42,497 nt of DNA from Bacillota bacterium (GTDB lineage Bacteria; Bacillota; Clostridia; Christensenellales; Aristaeellaceae), in the NCBI GenBank assembly GCA_023398575.1, contig JAEWSC010000066.1, positions 1-42,497 on the forward strand, given 5' to 3'. The position numbers and the translations under genes are program-made. The notes under the pieces are model-generated. The model was not told the DNA's origin and did no database searches. It was given only the letters and a program-made list of their open reading frames with translations. Of the stretch, positions 40,021 through 42,497 are shown piece after piece (the stretch's first letter is position 1; every line of letters begins with the position of its first letter).

Positions 40021-41913
40021 ATGCGTAAAACCCTGTCCCTTATCCTTGCGGCTGTGCTGCTGTGCTGCATGTTTGCTGTGCCTGCAATGGCGCAGGCAAC
40101 GTACACACCTGGTACATATACCGCAACCGCCGATGGAATTGGCGGCCCCGTGGAAGTAAGTGTAACTGTCAGTGAAAGTGAGATCACTGAGGTGAAGGTG
40201 GGTTCTCACAGTGAGACAGCCGGTGTCAGCGACAGGCCTATTGCGGAGATTCCCGCGGCCATCGTGGAACACCAGTCTCTGGCCATTGACATGGTCTCTG
40301 GCGCCACATACACTTCTACAGCCATTCTGACTGCCGCGGCAGATGCAATTGCGCAAGCCGGCGGCGATGTGGAAGCTTTGAAGGCCGTGGCAATTGAAAA
40401 GGAACCTGTGAAAGATGTCGAAGCTACCTATGACGTTGTCATCCTTGGTGGCGGTGGTGCAGGCCTGTCTGCCGCACTCTCTGCCCGTGAAGCCGGTGCG
40501 AGCGTCATTATTGTGGAGAAAGCAGGCGCCTTGGGCGGCAACTCCTTGCTGGCCGGCGGTGCTTTCAACGCCTGTGACCCTGATCGCCAGGTCAGCGTGA
40601 AGGTGAGCGACTCACTTTTGGCTGAGCTCAAGAGCTATCTGGATTTGAAGGAAGAGGACTTTGGCGCGTTTGCCGATGTTCTGAAAACCGTCAAGGAACA
40701 GATCAACACCTATTTGGCCGGAGATACCACTAAGGTTTTTGACAGCCCCGAACTGCATATGCTGCACATTTACATGGGCGGCAAACGCACTGGGTTGGAT
40801 GGCACTGTGATTGAGCCCGATCTCAAGCTGATTGATGTGTATGCTCACAACGCGCTGGATGCTCTTAAATGGGCTGCCAGCTATGGCGTTGAGTGGAATG
40901 ATCAGATCAGCACCGTGCTCGGCGCTATGTGGCCCCGCACCCATGGTGTTGCCAACGGTAAAATCACTGTCACCTTTGAAAAAGCAGCCCGTGAAGCCGG
41001 TGTTGAGATCATGGTTGATACCCGTGCCAACGAGTTGATTATGAAAGATGGCAAAGTAGTTGGCGTGAAAGCTGTTACAACCGCGGGCGCCAATGTAACA
41101 CTGTATGCTAACAAGGGTGTTGTGCTTGCTACCGGCGGCTTTGCTGCAAACGCTCCCATGGTCGTTAAGTACAACAACTATTGGGCTGGTCTTTCCGACA
41201 AAATGCCTTCCACCAACGCCCCCACCATTACCGGTGACGGTATCGTGATGGCCGAGGCTGTAGGCGCCGGTTTGACCGGTATGGGCTTTGCCCAGTTGAT
41301 GCCTTCTTCCCATCCGGTGGATGGCTCCTTGTTCAGCGGCATTTGGGGCAGCGCTGAAACTCAGGTTTTTGTCAACAAAGAAGGCAAGCGGTATGTCAAT
41401 GAGTATTCCGAACGCGATGTGCTTTCCAAGGCGGCTCTTGAGCAAACCGATAAGCTCTTCTTTATCATTTGCGATAACAAAATTGCCAAGAACGCTGATG
41501 TAGCCGGTATGGAAGCCAAGGGCAATGTTGTTTCTGCAAATACCCTGGAAGAACTGGCCAACAAGCTGGGTATTCCCGCAGATACCTTTGTGGCAGAAAT
41601 CGAACGCTACAACAGCTTCGTGGAAAACCAGAAGGATGAGGACTTTGGCAAGGCTTTCTTCGGTGAGAAGATTGATGAAGCTCCTTTTGTCGCAACACCC
41701 CGTTCTCCCTCATTGCACCATACCATGGGCGGCGTGACCATTGACACTTCCGCACATGTGCTCAATGCACAAGGCGCCATCATTCCCGGCCTTTATGCTG
41801 CCGGTGAAGTGACGGGCGGAATTCATGCTGGTAACCGCCTGGGTGGCAATGCCATGACTGATTTCCTGGTATTTGGCCGTATTGCAGGTGCAAGCGCAGC
41901 CGAAGGCAAGTAA
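40021..41913 (+). CDS. Secreted FMN- and FAD-binding reductase (fumarate/urocanate reductase-like)
   Basis: 630 residues. A signal peptide (cleavage near AMA-QA, 24/25) exports it. Residues about 28-110 are an FMN-binding domain with the ApbE flavinylation motif D90-MVSGAT, so FMN is probably linked to Thr96. From about 137 comes the FAD_binding_2 fold: YDVVILGGGGAGLSAALSA with the dinucleotide glycines, GALGGNSLLAGGAF, RYVNEYSERD, LHHTMGGVTIDT, and the C-terminal GLYAAGEVTGGIHAGNRLGG. This layout matches extracellular fumarate-, urocanate- or similar enoate reductases that lack haem. The electron acceptor cannot be told. GAGGAGAAGGAGG precedes the ATG. MerR control is likely. No ApbE gene is in the window. 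Confidence 0.93.
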   Translation: MRKTLSLILAAVLLCCMFAVPAMAQATYTPGTYTATADGIGGPVEVSVTVSESEITEVKVGSHSETAGVSDRPIAEIPAAIVEHQSLAIDMVSGATYTSTAILTAAADAIAQAGGDVEALKAVAIEKEPVKDVEATYDVVILGGGGAGLSAALSAREAGASVIIVEKAGALGGNSLLAGGAFNACDPDRQVSVKVSDSLLAELKSYLDLKEEDFGAFADVLKTVKEQINTYLAGDTTKVFDSPELHMLHIYMGGKRTGLDGTVIEPDLKLIDVYAHNALDALKWAASYGVEWNDQISTVLGAMWPRTHGVANGKITVTFEKAAREAGVEIMVDTRANELIMKDGKVVGVKAVTTAGANVTLYANKGVVLATGGFAANAPMVVKYNNYWAGLSDKMPSTNAPTITGDGIVMAEAVGAGLTGMGFAQLMPSSHPVDGSLFSGIWGSAETQVFVNKEGKRYVNEYSERDVLSKAALEQTDKLFFIICDNKIAKNADVAGMEAKGNVVSANTLEELANKLGIPADTFVAEIERYNSFVENQKDEDFGKAFFGEKIDEAPFVATPRSPSLHHTMGGVTIDTSAHVLNAQGAIIPGLYAAGEVTGGIHAGNRLGGNAMTDFLVFGRIAGASAAEGK

Positions 41914-41954
41914 TTGTCAACGGTATAACCATCCCTGGGTATTGATTCTCTATG

Positions 41955-42001
41955 AAAAAAGCAGCCCCTTGTTCCATAAAGTATTGGAACAAGGGGTTGC
42001 T
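41955..42001 (-). terminator. Terminator between the flavoprotein and VOC genes
   Basis: A 16-bp stem (41960-41975 with 41986-42001, one GU pair) with a 10-nt loop is followed on the minus strand by a run of six T (41960-41955). It is the clear terminator of the VOC gene and may stop the plus-strand gene too. Confidence 0.85.
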
Positions 42002-42015
42002 CATCTATTGGCGTA

Positions 42016-42411
42016 TCAATCTGGTTTAAGCTCTTCCCGCAGGATGCAAAACGGGTGCCCTTCCGGGTCCAGCATGGTAACGCAGCCATCACCGTAAAAC
42101 TGCTCCGGCGTTTTTCTGGCGCCAAGCTTCAATGCGTGCTGTATGGCAGCCTCATGTTCTTTTGCTTGAAAATCAAGGTGCATCATCTGACCGGGCTTTC
42201 CCACTTCACAAGGCCACACTGGAGGCGCATATTCTTCAGTTTTTTGAAACGCAATGCGAAATCCTTGGGGGGAAAGGATGGAACTCCAGTCCGCATCTTC
42301 AAAAACGAGATCCCAGCCCAGCAGGTTGCTGTAAAATGCGCTCAATGTCTTAGGGTTGCTGCAATCGACGATTAATGCGTATATCCCTATTTTTACGGTA
42401 GATTCCTTCAT
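42016..42411 (-). CDS. VOC-family (glyoxalase-like) protein
   Basis: 131 residues, one complete vicinal-oxygen-chelate domain built from two beta-alpha-beta3 units. It begins GIYALIVDCSNPKTLSAFYSNLLGWDLVFED and ends GCVTMLDPEGHPFCILRE. Possible metal ligands are the His in MMHLDFQAKEHE and the Glu in DPEGHPFC. Such small proteins can be glyoxalases, thiol-transfer resistance proteins or binding proteins, and the sequence does not decide between them. GAGGAACGC precedes the ATG. It converges on the flavoprotein gene. Confidence 0.9.
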   Translation of the reverse strand: MKESTVKIGIYALIVDCSNPKTLSAFYSNLLGWDLVFEDADWSSILSPQGFRIAFQKTEEYAPPVWPCEVGKPGQMMHLDFQAKEHEAAIQHALKLGARKTPEQFYGDGCVTMLDPEGHPFCILREELKPD

Positions 42412-42497
42412 AAGCGTTCCTCATTATAGCAGAAGCGGGCGGCCTTGGGCGCCGGCGTCTGTTTTTTTAGTATTATTTCTCCAACAGCAGGGGGGGG

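Noticed and set aside
42423..42428. TATAAT upstream of the VOC gene on the minus strand
   Set aside because: A start seven bases downstream would fall within or after the ribosome site, and there is no -35 at the right distance.

Overview
The window looks like a chromosome segment of a spore-forming, low-to-mid G+C Firmicute of the class Clostridia, roughly half G+C by eye. The evidence is gene content and order: PolC-type DNA polymerase, RNase Y, SigA preceded by dgt-dnaG, spoVT and a SpoVB-like flippase, the MEP isoprenoid pathway, long-form HPF, strong AAGGAGG-type ribosome binding sites and frequent TTG starts. Family or genus cannot be fixed from the sequence alone. No CRISPR array, tRNA, insertion sequence or phage module was seen.

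Layout. Positions 1-5467 (minus strand) hold a MutS-like membrane ATPase cut by the window edge, then rpoD, dnaG and dgt reading leftward. RNase P RNA (5631-5972) and a secreted polysaccharide deacetylase lie divergently. Positions 6789-19534 carry the classic Firmicute housekeeping block rpsB-tsf-pyrH-frr-(67-aa protein)-uppS-cdsA-dxr-rseP-ispG-polC. It links translation, UMP synthesis, undecaprenyl and isoprenoid synthesis, phospholipid synthesis and replication. Positions 19548-23880 are a self-contained efflux module: a MarR regulator and a heterodimeric ABC exporter, with two matching operator-like sites. On the minus strand, 23883-28066 is an MBL hydrolase-comEC-holA operon with its own promoter, followed by hpf with a structured leader.

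Positions 29004-34050 are the spoVT-spoVB-mazG-hup-rqcP sporulation/housekeeping cluster. It is interrupted by a dense set of palindromes (33281-33698) and continues into a fused ispDF gene instead of yabP-yabQ-divIC. RNase Y (minus) converges on ispDF and has a very long leader from a near-consensus promoter. The last 5 kb are accessory: a secreted triple-SH3 protein with a forespore-type promoter, a membrane-anchored NusG-II protein, a MerR regulator, a secreted FMN/FAD reductase and a VOC-family protein. The MerR regulator's 3' end encodes what looks like the MerR-type promoter of the reductase gene.

The most interesting signals are regulatory or RNA-level. They are the MerR promoter embedded in its own stop codon, the paired MarR operators, the palindrome cluster before rqcP, the leaders of hpf and rny, and the internal start within ispDF. 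No wholly novel multi-gene system can be claimed from the sequence alone.
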